Assembly (NCBI GenBank): GCA_007258455.2
Contig: VDFB02270651.1
Location: 703,353,360-703,417,359, forward strand
Length of the DNA stretch: 64,000 nt
Direction: 5' to 3'
From: Sequoia sempervirens
Taxonomy: Eukaryota; Streptophyta; Pinopsida; Cupressales; Cupressaceae
Positions 22,959 to 34,203 of the stretch are shown one piece after another; the first letter of the stretch is position 1, and each line of letters starts with the position of its first letter. The translations under genes and the position numbers were made by a program. The notes below the pieces were generated by a model, which searched no databases, was not told where the DNA came from, and saw only the letters and a program-made list of their open reading frames with translations.

Positions 22959-24781
22959 TGTTGGCTCATTGATGTCAAAAAGGTATCATAGGATGATATA
23001 GTTGAAGTTGTAAAGCAAGCCTTGAAGTGTTGAAAATGTGAATGGGCTTTGGGCCTCAGGCTTACCTTATACTACTTGCTAAAGGAGGAAGGAGTTAATC
23101 ATTTTGAGCTAAGTCTGAAAGTTTTTGGATTTCAAGCGTACCCTTTACCATGTGCACAAAGGAAATGAAGCTCAAATTAAGTTAAGTCTAAAAGGATTTG
23201 AGCATCAAGCTTTGGACTATTGGTTTACGCCTTATCTTTATGTTCAAAAAAAGGAGTATGGTGGATACTTAAACCCCAAACTCTAAAAAGGTTTCAATAT
23301 CCATTGGTTGCAATTAAGGATTATGCCTTAAACTTAAGGTTAAGCAAAGGGTATGAAGAAAGCCTAGACCCCAACCCCTGAAATGGATTTGGGTTTTGTG
23401 GGTCAGAGCTAAGGCTTATGCCTTAAATAAATGCAAAGAGATGAACGGGGTAGGAAGGAACTTTGAACCTTGACTTTTGACATCCTAAAGGTGTTTCAAA
23501 GTTTGGATTTTTGGTGTGTGATGTGATGGTATGTGAATGGTTTGAAGGTGGAAAAGGGTAAGGCCGATGGCCAAAACTTGAAAGCATGCCGATATAGGTG
23601 GCACATTACCACCGTTCCACTGAAGGATTGTGGGATCTTGTGATGGTTAATGCGGGCTTGCATGGAGATGACACGTATCCTCAGTGATAGGTATAAAGAG
23701 TCTTAGACTCTAGAGAATAATCATTAAAGTATTCAATGCAATTCAAGCATAAGGTAAGGGAGACTAGTGGCTCTTGGCCCTGATGGAAAGGATAGACAAG
23801 GTCACTAAAAATGAAGGAGTAATTCCATGTGAAGTTCCTGTTGACTTGGGTTGACCAATGTGGGTATGTGGATTATTGACACATGGTGATTGTTGATTGG
23901 TTGAAGTAACTCAAGGATTTTAAATATTAACCAACATAAAATGGCACAATCTATGGCCAACTTTTAAAGATTCATTTTGACAATGGCTAGGCGACAAAAT
24001 GGTGGAACTTCCAGTCAAGCGAATTTGATTATGGTATAAAAAATAAAATTGATCATTGTAACTACTCCAATGATATGTTTTATGATTGATTGGAAGAACT
24101 CGACGACTTCATTATTGCATAGATAGTCATGAAATCTAGAAAAGGTTGATCAAGCATGAATGGCGTCAAATGATATGAAATCCTAAGATTGATTTACACC
24201 AAGATTAGAGAATGCAATGTATAAGGTTGGTGTGTGCTGAAGAATGACGTAATGTGTATGCATTCAATGAGCACATAGTGTGTTAGGTGAAGAGTGAAGA
24301 GAGTAGAGGAAATGCTTGCAAAGCAAAGCAAAGATTGAGCAATTGCAGATTGAGTCTGTAATACAGAATTGGATTCATTTGAATCATATGTAACTAGATT
24401 CATTGCTCCACATACTTTCATGTGTAAATATGATTAGTTGGTGCCATAAGATAACTGGGTCAGTGCTTAAATTAGGGAGTTGGTGCTTCCTTAGATTTGG
24501 TGCTCTTAAATTAGGTGATCAATGTCTCCTTAGGGTTGGTGTCGTTAAACATTGTAACAAGTGAGGTTCTATTGTGAGGCTGGATTATGACAATAGATCC
24601 TAGCAACATTTCTCACCATGGTTTTTCCCATATTAGGTTTTCTATGTATATCTGGTGTTATGAGTATTGGCTTGTGTGATTTGTGCATATTTGTTTAAAT
24701 CTGAATAACAAGGGTTAAAAGAAAAGTTTTAATTGGTCTATTGATTCACCCCCCCTCTTAGTAGATAGTTGTGTTCCAACA
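22959..24781 (+). repeat. Copia 3' LTR
   Basis: About 1.82 kb, with six-base terminal inverted repeats TGTTGG...CCAACA. Aligns with 9718-11270 from 23222 on. Carries the conserved TATAAAG at 23692-23698. If the upstream polypurine tract is the real one, the start moves to 22895. Confidence 0.85.
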
Positions 24782-26031
24782 TAAATGAGTGAAAGAGAAG
24801 AAAGTAAATTGAAATGTGATTTGTATGCATTGTTTATTGATTTGAGAATCAATGCACCCCTACACAAAAGTTACAATCTATCAAGTCCCTTATATTAACC
24901 TTATTACAACATAATAAACTTTTCCACAAGGTGATGAGGGTGAGGCTTCTAGGCATGATGGTCACCACACATTTACCATAAATTTGGATCTATTTATGAT
25001 TTTGGGTCAGAGCTTACTCAAGATACACATATTAGAGAGGATACTCTATAATTTTAGGAGTATGTTATATAGGTCCAAGAGTAGAATACATCCATATTAG
25101 ATAATATGGTGTTGATGGATGAGTTTCTCAATCACATTTGGCATTGGTCAATAGGTAATTTTTAATAAGTTTTTTGAATTTATTATCTGTTTTTAAAATA
25201 TAAGCTTAACTATGTTAATATATTATGTAGTAAAATTCTAATATCACAGTATTCATTTTTAATATGTTGGCCCTTCAACTCCTAATTATGCAACCATGTT
25301 GAGTCCACAAGTATGGAACTCGTAACAAAATAGTAAATATTCATATATAAAAAAATTACCTTATATGAATAGTAATATCAAAATTACAGTTGATGACAAA
25401 AAAATGGATGTTGAACCTTGGGTATGTGCAGGGAAATGTGGGACCAAAAGGAGGTCTTAAGGGGTCACTTCTTTTTTTGAAATCAAGAAAAACTAATCTC
25501 AAGGAAGAGAAATTGAAGATAGATATGCTTAAAATTTGAAGATGTGACAAGAACAAGAATCGTGGTGCTTTGAATCTAATTTTTAAACTATTATTTTTAA
25601 ATGGTGGAGATTAAGGGCTTCAAATAGGGGAGCCACACAAAGTGCTCCAATTTTTATCAAAAAAATATAAAATAGCATCTAGTGTGACCCACCTAAAATG
25701 TTAAAAATAAAATTAGTATTTTAAAAATTGATTTAGTGAAAACTTAGCTAACACTATATAGTTTGTGCTTGGTTTTTTTACTATTTTTAATGAATACATG
25801 ATATTTTACTAATTTTGAAAGTGGACACATCTTGAAAAATTAAAAAATTGAGTGTGTTTTCCCTTTTTTTTTTGAAAACTAATTGAAAAAAAACTAAACA
25901 TGCATAGAATAGGGTTTATTTTGTAAAGAAATATTTTTTTTCAAATTTTGATGAATAGGTAAAAATGAAACCAAAAATACTATACATAGGTTTTTTTTAA
26001 TGGAGACACTAGAAAAAGAAATTAAAGATCA
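24782..26031. other. No gene recognised between copia and host gypsy element
   Basis: AT-rich spacer with long T and A runs (25780-26000). No domain or repeat partner found. Confidence 0.45.
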
Positions 26032-26494
26032 TGTAGACACTAAAAATTGTCTTAGGCCTACGAACACTATTCTTTCTTCGTCAATCCCCCTTTCGTCCTT
26101 AATAATTAAATAATTTTAATTATTTAATTAATTCATGGCTTTCCTTTTATTTCCTTCTTTAATTAATTAAATAAAAAATTTATATTTAATTACGCCATTA
26201 ATGTCCTCTTTCTCTCTATAATTAAATATTTTTTTATTTATTTAATTATTTGTCATTTTCTACTATAATTAAATAGTTATTTTAATTATTTAATTATTCA
26301 TTATCCTTTCTTCCCTAAATTAAATATATTTTATTTATTTAATGGCTTGTTAATTTGTCCTTTTCTCCCACTTTTGAATTAAATCATTATTTGATCAAAA
26401 AATTCAACTGTCACATGTCCTCTATAATTAAATAATGTTTTCATTATTTAATTATTCATTTTCCCTCCTACATTAAATAATTCTATAATTATTT

Positions 26495-26507
26495 TCTCTC
26501 CAACAAC
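26495..26507. repeat. SINE target site duplication (left)
   Basis: TCTCTCCAACAAC, repeated exactly at 26760-26772. A 13-bp duplication is typical of LINE-mediated insertion. Confidence 0.85.
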
Positions 26508-26759
26508 TTCAATGCGACCCACACCAAGATTTTAATGCCGATAAGGGTGTGGTTCAGTGGTCAAGTCGCTTGGTTGTAGTGACAGACACCAGGGTTCAAA
26601 CCCTCGTTGGGCCAAAGAGCTCACAGGCCTTGTTCCTTCGCTAGGCCATTGTGCTTGCAGAATTGGTAGTTTCTTGTGGTTTCTTGTACCTAGTTCATAG
26701 CTCTGGTCAAAAGTGTTTACCCCTAATAATATGGGTGCATTGCACATTTAAAAAAAAAA
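26508..26759 (+). mobile_element. tRNA-derived SINE
   Basis: Pol III promoter boxes are visible: an A-box-like TGGTTCAGTGGTCAAG (26550-26565) and a B-box GGGTTCAAACC (26591-26601), about 40 bp apart as in tRNAs. A tRNA-unrelated body follows, ending in an A-rich tail (26749-26759). Exact 13-bp target duplications flank it. The tRNA-like head begins ~30 bp inside the left duplication, so there is either a 5' extension or a longer eroded duplication. It moves by LINE reverse transcriptase and encodes no protein; open frames across it are chance. Confidence 0.85.
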
Positions 26760-26772
26760 TCTCTCCAACAAC
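26760..26772. repeat. SINE target site duplication (right)
   Basis: Exact copy of 26495-26507, directly after the A tail. Confidence 0.85.
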
Positions 26773-27189
26773 CTCTTTTCTATGCCAACCTCTTTATCCA
26801 TGGCATTCTTATCTCTTCACATCTCATTTAATTTCCACCCTTGATTGAATTATTTTATAATTTAATCTCAACCATTCATCCTTAACTAAGTCCTATCTTT
26901 ACCCTAATTCAGCCCTAACCCTATTCCATACTACATCTTTCAATCTTGGCCATTGGTTGTCATATCTTATTGGCTTTTAATCTCATCCCTTCATTCCAAT
27001 TTGTCTTTCTATAATAGAGACCTATCATTGTCATTTCAACCTTACATTGAGTTCAAGTACACTTGAGGAGACAAGTACAATCTTCAATATTTTGTTATCA
27101 TTGTCATTAGGCTACTATTGCATACTCAAATCTGAAGGCAATTTAACACATCAAGCAAAATGGAGAAGGACAATGGAGGTGAATCAACC

Positions 27190-28935
27190 ATGGCATAGGT
27201 AATATTGCTTTATGTTTTATGTTTCTATGTTGGATTGTGCTTCATTGTTGGTTTAGGGCTTTAGGGTTTTAGTTTTGATGATTTACAACCTTAACCTTGA
27301 TTTTTCCCTATTCTACAAATCAAAACCTTAACATATTGAAAACATGAAAAAATTATATGGTTAGAAAGATTAGAGAGAGATTAAATATTATTGTAGTACT
27401 TTTTAACTCAAGATTGAAAGATGTGCAAACCTAATGGAGAGCATGCTCAAGATTGTATCTATAGTGTTGAAAAATGTACTCTTTTACATTTTCACACTAT
27501 GTTTGCATCCCTTTAATTAATTGAACTTAATTAAGCTTCTAATTTCCTAAATTATTCATTCCTAATCCTTATTATTCCCATTCTCTAAAAGGGAAACCAA
27601 CATTAAACAAATGCTAACATTATGTTAAACACCTTGGAAATTGTGTGTCCTAGATTTAGGTCCTATGATCCATTCACCCAAGGGCGAATGGGTCCTCCTT
27701 AAATCCTAAGACCAAAGTTTTAATATGTTTTTGCTGGCATTTTAATAATTCAAATTCAAGTTTCAAATTTCAGCTTATGGAATCTAATTTTTGGGAAATT
27801 AGATAAATACCTATAAATACATAGTTATTTTATCAATTCAAACCTAGAGAAGCAAGAACACACTTTATGCAAGCATTCCTAAAGAAAATATTATTATCAA
27901 TAGCATTAAAGAGAAGATTTATCAAGCAGCTACAACAACAAATCAAGATCATATCATCATGTCAAAGTTATATGTGTTCATATTATGTTTTGGAGCTAAC
28001 ATTGTGATGTAGATTTCAAGAATTCAAGCAAGCATTCAAGCATCAAATCAAGCATTCATTCAAGCCAATTCGAGCAAGATCAAGCTCCTTAGAGAGATGT
28101 GTTAGACTTTGGTCCTCTAAGGGCAGCCATTGAGGGTTTGGTGAGTTGTGACATACCATTGTTTATTCATCAAAAAATTTCCATTTTGTCATTATTTTAC
28201 CATCAAGGTTTAATTACCAAACTGGGGTTTGACCAAGGAAAACCCTCATTCACCTAAAACAAACATTTTTTTCCTCTCTTTGTATGTGTAGATTTGCAAG
28301 TGAAGAAGGACAAAAATTGGATTAAAATTGAAATTTTCTCAAAGTTTTCAAAGTTGTCATCAAAGTTGTCAAGCCACAGAAAATCACCTACAAAAATTAA
28401 TTTCTGACTTTCCATCAGTGGAAGATAGAGGAGTCAGGAACTAATCTTTGGGATCAGAGGACTATGAAATTAAATTTTGGACCTCTGTGTAGAGAACCAT
28501 TTGGCCTAGGATGAATCTATCCTAGCAGGACACTCAACTACCACTTTTGGTGATAGGTACACATCAATCTACCCTTTTTAGATTTGTCAAAAAATTGATA
28601 TTTCTATTTGTGCTACCCTTTAACTCTGAATTTCAAGTTTTACATTACATAATTGAGTTCATTAGGAATTTTATTTTCATCTCCCAAAAGTGAATTTCAG
28701 TCATTTTCTGTCATAAGGAAAATTAGAGATCCCCCATCCCCATAGAGTTGACTCACCTCAAGGTTGAAAGTCAATTCTACCCTTTGGAAGATATCTCTCC
28801 ATTTTCCATATGAAACTAGGAAAAATAAAGGTGTGTTAGGTCATCATTTAATTGTGGTGAACCCCTCTCACATCCTTCCACCCACCATTTCTCTAGGTTT
28901 CATATTGGTGAACCTAAGGTGACACCAAGAATGAT
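27190..28935. other. LTR/leader of host gypsy element, no gene seen
   Basis: No gag or other domain recognised. Short AG-GT-like junctions (for example after 27198) resemble splice donors but no exon structure can be supported. Confidence 0.4.
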
Positions 28936-29637
28936 GTGATGAATGTTGAAAATATACAAAACATGACTAATGACAACATGATTGATAATGGGGATGATGT
29001 ACACACTATTATCAACCGCATTGATGTTCAACCTCGTAAGGTCCAAACCAAAATGTCTCTTGAAATTGCTTTCTCACAAAATGACATAATTAAATGTGCA
29101 CCTGATGGTCCTCTTTACATAGCCAAAAGAATCAATGACAAGCCCACCAATGGGATATTAATTGATCTTGTGTGTGTAGAGAATGTGATCACCAAGGAAT
29201 TCTTATTTTTGCATGAACTATATCAAGATTCTTATGAACAATCAAAAGTATGGATCAAAACACATAATGGTTTCTCTTTCCCTACGATAGGTTTGATAAC
29301 TCTCCACTTAAAATTTGGACCAAAGCAATTAAACATCTCATTCTCCATCATCCCATTGTCGGACTAATTTTTTGTGAAGCTAGACTATCCATGGCTACGC
29401 TCCATGGATGTTGTCCCATCGGTATTGCATAAATGCTTAAATTTTCCATTTGGCAATAAAATTTTCACTGTGCATCATAGTGGCTTTAATCCACTGTCTT
29501 CCCATGGAAATTTCTCATTAGATTTAGATTTTCACCGGAACCTATGGAACCTATTAAGCCTTGTGAGGACTTATTTTTCAAACCTTACCAAAAGTTCAAA
29601 GCAAAGTGCATGGCTGCATGGCAGAATTATCTCTTAG
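28936..29637 (+). pseudogene. Retropepsin-like region of host gypsy element
   Basis: Two open segments (28936-29367, 29374-29637) split by a TAA. The first carries NGILIDLVCVENVITKEFL, the position of the retropepsin active site, with Asp present but the following Ser/Thr-Gly absent. The second opens LDYPWLRSMDVVPSVLHK, the conserved second half. This matches the antisense nested element's 19911-19090 region, so they are relatives. After 29540 the frame shifts. Coding continues toward the CTATC target site and resumes beyond the Tat composite at 63365. Confidence 0.6.
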
Positions 29638-29666
29638 CAATATCCCTCAACCCATGCTTGATTCTC

Positions 29667-29671
29667 CTATC
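29667..29671. repeat. Target site duplication CTATC (left) of Tat composite
   Basis: The same five bases follow the far LTR at 63365-63369, 33.7 kb away. Confidence 0.9.
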
Positions 29672-31053
29672 TCTAGACATCTAAATTTGACCACTCTCAT
29701 ATGGTCAAATTCGTCCCCTTTATTCGTCTATTTCATATTCCCCATCGATATTAATTAAATGATTTATTTAATTAATATTACCCCTTTTTCCTAAGGTATT
29801 TAATTTAATAATTAAATACATTATCTTCTACTCCTTCCTCTCTAAATTAAATAAATACATCAATTTATTTAATTTAGTCATTTGGTCTTTTGAATTTAAA
29901 TCAATTTTAAATTCCTCTTTTTCTCTCTCCTTGTCACATCCTCCATAATCTCCCTTTAATTTGGATTGTTTAATTAATCCATGGTTAAGATGTGCACACC
30001 TTTAATTAGGATTAATGTCACATCCTCCATAACTTGCAACTTGATTCTAATCCTTCATTAGCCTCCTTAATCACCTATTTGCACAACCTTAATCTAATCC
30101 TCATGCCATTTATGGCATACCTCCAATTCAACCATCATAAATGTTTTCTTCATTTAGCCAAGACATCCTCTTCCCCGTGTGAATTAAAAATTCACATTTA
30201 TTGCTCCAAGGCTCTCCTCTTCCCCATTTGGGTTGTTAAAGAATTTTAAATTCCTCATAGGTCACATCTCCCACATGGGGACAAGAACCTCCTTCATGAG
30301 GAGACCTTGTCATATCCCCAAGGTACTTCCAAGTACCCTCTCATCATGTGAATTAAAAATTTGTGTTTATTGCTCCAAGGTTTCTCTCTTTCCCATGAGG
30401 ATTATTGAAGAATTCTAAAATTCCTCATGTGTCACATCCCTCCCACATGGGGACAAGGACTTACTTATTAAGGAAATCTTCTCCAAATCACAAAGTACTT
30501 TCAAGTAGGTCTCTGCATCACACTCCCCCTTTACACCTCATTTCCACATGGAAAGATGTGAGGGCTTGTGAGTCCTCAACTCTCTATAGCCCTTCATCTT
30601 GTCCATGGTGGCTAAATCCTAGCCATCCATTTCTCTAGAGATTTTTCCCCTAAAATAGAAGATTTTGGCCTCATTTTCATTCATTGACACTCTAGCATTC
30701 AAGCATTCAAAATTCAAGCACTCAAATATTGCATCCTCCATTGCTGCAAATTTCAAGCTCATCTTGCATCCATTTTATGCACTTATCCAAATACCCACCT
30801 TCATCATTGCATCCTTCATTGCATCTACATTATTTTACATATAGTTTTAGGTGATTTTCCATCAAAGGAGTACACATGCAATCGAATCAAAAGGGTCAAC
30901 CAACCAATCGACTTGGGCAAGGTAAATCATTGTTTTCATCTTTGTTTTGTTCAAGTTCAACTCGACTTATCTTGAGGTGTTCTTTTGTGTTCTTCTTCCT
31001 TTTGCATTTCATTTGTTTTGCATCATTTCAGGTTAGAAAACATGTTGCACACA
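29672..31053 (+). repeat. Tat element 5' LTR
   Basis: Starts TCTAGACATC (TG mutated to TC) and ends GTTGCACACA. Pairs with 61976-63364 throughout. Contains alternating TTAATTAAAT blocks near its start. Confidence 0.92.
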
Positions 31054-31057
31054 TTTC

Positions 31058-31077
31058 TTGCACACCTAGTGGGATCC
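31058..31077 (+). promoter_or_regulatory. Probable primer binding site of Tat element
   Basis: TTGCACACCTAGTGGGATCC, four bases after the LTR, looks like the TGGCGCCCACCGTGGGGCC-type gypsy PBS after G-to-A and C-to-T changes. Position supports it; the sequence match is partial. Confidence 0.45.
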
Positions 31078-31141
31078 ACAAACGGGTATGTTCTTTCACA
31101 TCCTCTATTGTTTCAAGTTTTGCAGGTTCAGGTTACACCCA

Positions 31142-31417
31142 GAGGCGAATATACTACTGAAATAGGTGAATCTGCAGCAACAGAGGTGATCCTGCTACCA
31201 AAACAAGTGAATCTTCCTTAAATAGGGGCAAATTTGCATATTGCAAATTCATGTCAAAAAGGGGAAAATCTACTCCATGTTTCTGGAACAGGCGACCCTA
31301 TTCTTAATTTGGGCGAACCTGATTTTTGTAGACAAGCGAATTTGCTGCTAATAGGGGTGAATCTTCTCTCTAGAACAAGAGAGTTTGCCTCAAACAGAGG
31401 TGAATCTGAGGTAAAAT
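31142..31417 (+). repeat. Degenerate ~21-bp repeats (GGYGAATCTGC type), block 1
   Basis: The motif (G/A)GGYGAATYTGC recurs about every 20-30 bp. It is the same family as the clearer arrays at 33007-33440. Confidence 0.6.
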
Positions 31418-32695
31418 AGAGACCTAAATTTTCAATTTCAGTGTTTATTTGTAGTCATTTTCAGATATTGACCCCCTAACGTTTGTTCGGCTATTTCTCA
31501 TTTGTCCAAGGCCAGACGTTCAAAACTACTAACGTTTTCTTGCAGAACAAACAGTCCAAGACCTTTAGTTAGTTTTTCTTCTTGTTTTTCATACTAATCT
31601 AGACACACATAGAACTAATTAGAGGGTCAAATTTACTTGTTTGTTGTATTTTTGAGTGGGCTATTGATGTATCCAATCCCCTTGCACCATTTGGTGATCC
31701 TAGGTCATGAGAAATCACATTTCACTCTAGTCCATTTGTGTTACCTAGGAGGTGCTAGTACGTCTAAGCTCTCCCCTTGTGCTTTGTGTGAGCCTAGGGA
31801 CCAGTTGAAAATGTCTAGTATCTTCTTTTAGCGAGACTTGCTTGGGAATTTCATCACCCCAAGGGACGATCCCAACCACGTGTATCAGCAGGGTATATAA
31901 AGGGGGGAGAGCCAAAGCTATACCCCAATCCAGTCACGTCATGTCTGGTGGAGTGTCGAAGCTAGGGTGATACCTAGATAAGATGTGAAGAGTTGGTTTG
32001 AGTTTCCAGTACCTCACTGGGGCTCTTGACTCACGCTTGTGATGTGTTGGCATTCACAGTTGTGCCTCATGTACTGTGTGTATATAGAGGACTCCCTAGA
32101 TCACCTTATTCAAGCTAGATAGAGGCCCGTGTTTGCCATACCCTTCACACTAACTTTAGGATTGTGCTACTTGAAGTGTCTTTTTTGTGCGAAACCAATG
32201 CATTAATTTTCAGTTGAGTCAGCCTTGCCTTATGTCTATTGCTTTCTGTGATTTTTTCATCCAGTCTAGTCCAAGTCAGTTGTTTTGGGTGAATTTGCTT
32301 CTATTTGGGGCAATCATGTCTTTTGTTTGAGTTGTTTCTCCATCATTTCCCATTAAATTCACCCGTTCTCCATAGAATAGGTGAGTTTTCTCTAGTTTGG
32401 GCAAGCCTTCTACTATTTTGGGAAAACTTGATACCTAAAGGGGCAATTTTGCTTGTTGTCTAAGTCATTCTATGAATCAAACAACCCATCACATTTGCCT
32501 GTTTCCTCAAAAGAGGCGAACTTGCTCCATCTTTGGGAAAACTTGCTTATTGTTTTAGTCCCTTGCTAGTCCCCTAAGTCATCATATTGGCCCATTCCCT
32601 GGAAACAAGTCAATGTGCAACATATTTGGGTGAATTTGTTCCCTAAACATTCAAACTTATCTTTCGTTTGAATCTCTTTTTTTCCATTTTCCCGT
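31418..32695. other. Tat leader region without gene
   Basis: No coding domain. Holds the TATA/G-box at 31877-31902 and scattered GGGYGAATTT motifs after 32290. Confidence 0.5.
31877..31902 (+). promoter_or_regulatory. G-box plus TATA box in Tat leader
   Basis: CACGTG at 31877-31882 and TATATAAAG at 31894-31902, followed by a G-run, form a strong core-promoter-like arrangement. They lie 0.8 kb downstream of the 5' LTR and 2.3 kb ahead of gag. This may be an internal promoter or the U3 of an LTR fragment that I cannot delimit. Confidence 0.45.
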
Positions 32696-32699
32696 TAGA

Positions 32700-32935
32700 C
32701 AAGTTTGTTTCATCATTTGGTCGAGTCCTTTTGCCTGTTCGTCGAGTCTGTTTCCCCATTACAAGAATTTGTTTTCCTATTTGTCGAGTTTGTTTCCCCA
32801 TTAGGAGAATTCATTTGTCCGATTGTCGGGCCCGTTTCCCCATTAGGAGAATCTGTTTGACTATTTCTCGAGGACATTTCCCTGTTAAAGTTGTTCATTT
32901 CCTTGTTTGTCAACGTCATTTGACTGTTTTTAGAT
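32700..32935 (+). repeat. 21-bp minisatellite, block 2
   Basis: About ten 21-bp units alternating between CCATTAGGAGAATCTGTTT and CTATTTGTCGAGTTTGTTTCC types. As 21 is a multiple of three, one frame stays open as a seven-residue repeat (PIRRICF-like). This openness follows from the repeat length and is not evidence of a protein. Confidence 0.8.
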
Positions 32936-33006
32936 TTAGGAAAGTCCAGGCGGTCCTGTTTTTACGTGAAATCATACTGTTCAGGAAATAGTTGAACCTT
33001 CTAGCT

Positions 33007-33440
33007 ATTTACGTAAATCTGAAAGTTGTTTAGGTGAGTCTATCACAGTTTTAGGTGAACCTGCCCTCTGTTTGGGAAAATTTACACCTTGTTTAGGCAA
33101 ATCTGCATTTTGTTTGGGTGAATTTGACTGTTGTGTAGATGTGCCTGTCACCTCTTTAGGCGAATCTGACTGTTGTTTGTGCGAACCTATCACCTGTTTA
33201 GGTGAACCTGCACCCTGTTTGGTCAAACCTGTCACCTCTTTAGGAAAATATGACTATTGTTTGGGTGAGCCTATCACCTATTCAGGTGATTCTGCCCTAT
33301 GTTTGGGCGAATTTGTACCTTGTTCAGGCGAACCTACACCCTGTTTAGGCGAATCTGCACCCTATTTGGGTGAACTTGTCACCTCTTTAGGTGAATCTGA
33401 CTACTGTTTGGGTGAATTTGTCTATGTTTAGGGTGAATTT
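33007..33440 (+). repeat. 21-bp minisatellite, block 3
   Basis: About 20 contiguous units of TTTRGGYGAAYCTGCACCCTG type, 21 bp each. One frame reads a seven-residue repeat (CLGEPAP / SLGESDY types) for 119 codons (33072-33431). Units alternate in two or three subtypes, suggesting a higher-order repeat. No spacers, so not CRISPR-like. Confidence 0.88.
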
Positions 33441-34203
33441 TCTCCCCTTAAAGGGTGAAGTTTCTATACATAGAGGTGTTTCCATTTCTCATACAAAATA
33501 TGGAGAGTTAATCCATTGGGCCCCTAAAAGCTTGTTGTTTTCCAAGTCGTTTATGGTAATCAAGGAATTTTTATCACCTTTCGTTGACCTGTAATCTTCA
33601 CTTCAGTCCATCTTCATTTTCCAAGAATCATTCATTCATCATCCAAATCATATAGGCACATCTTAGAAAATCTATATGTTGCATATCCATCATCGTTTTC
33701 TCAATCCAAATCCTCTAAACCTCGTTTTAGAGGTTATTATCCAAATTGGCCCAGGTGTCTGAATTCCATCATCATCCTACAAATTTGTTTAGGATCTTCA
33801 TCCATCCTAATTCAGTCATCATCTTCAGCCCAATCAATCCACTTCCATCTTGAGGTGGATTCGGTGTCGTAATCATCCATTGGTCCTTCAATTTGATCAA
33901 TTAACACCTTAAGTCACCTAGGGTAATTTCTGAACTTGGTTTAGAATCCCTTTCATCATCCTATCTCATCCATCATCTAATCTTATCAATTTTTGCATCA
34001 ATCAATCTTATACAATCCAATCCAATCCAATCACATCCCTATCTAATCATCCAATCTACCGGTCTCTCATCTAATCTAAACAATCCTTCAAACATCACTT
34101 AGGTCATCTTCGCATTGCATCTTAGAGTCTAGCCTTATCTAAGTTCACTTGGTAGTTTCACACTTTCATGCTCGTTCAAACCCGATCTTAAGCAAAGAAG
34201 AAA
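33441..34203. other. No gene recognised (Tat leader before gag)
   Basis: CATC/AATCC-rich sequence, with a run of CCAATCCAATC motifs around 34018-34050. Nothing coding seen. Confidence 0.5.

Larger units (their letters stand above)
9718..24781 (+). mobile_element. Sirevirus-like Ty1/copia retrotransposon, decayed, with nested insertion
   Basis: Order on the plus strand: truncated 5' LTR, tRNA-iMet-type PBS, gag with long coiled coil, protease, integrase, RT, RNase H, a zone with several polypurine tracts, 3' LTR. Protease-integrase-RT-RNase H order defines Ty1/copia. The extended gag coiled coil and the repeated polypurine motifs near the 3' LTR are characteristic of the Sirevirus (SIRE/Maximus) lineage, so I assign it there by inference. 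The element is interrupted in RT by 15262-21414; without that it is about 8.9 kb. LTRs differ at roughly one base in five in the first ~370 aligned bases (hand count), so it is old. No target duplication can be checked because the 5' end is missing. Confidence 0.92.
26032..29671 (+). mobile_element. Host gypsy-type element, left part (continues at 63365)
   Basis: Opens with TGTAGACACTAAAAATTG, the same type of LTR start as the Tat element (TGTAGACATCTAAATTTG), followed by alternating AATTAAATAATTT blocks as in that LTR. The LTR's 3' end and PBS could not be fixed. Sequence from about 27190 to 28930 holds no recognisable gag. A protease-like region (28936-29637) follows, and the element is then cut at 29671 by the 33.7-kb Tat composite. 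Confidence 0.6.

Noticed and set aside
27190..27215. Splice donor/intron in the host gypsy leader
   Set aside because: Only a donor-like AG-GTAAT is visible; no acceptor or coding exon supports it.
33007..33440. CRISPR-like array
   Set aside because: Units are contiguous 21-bp repeats without unique spacers, in a plant retrotransposon leader.
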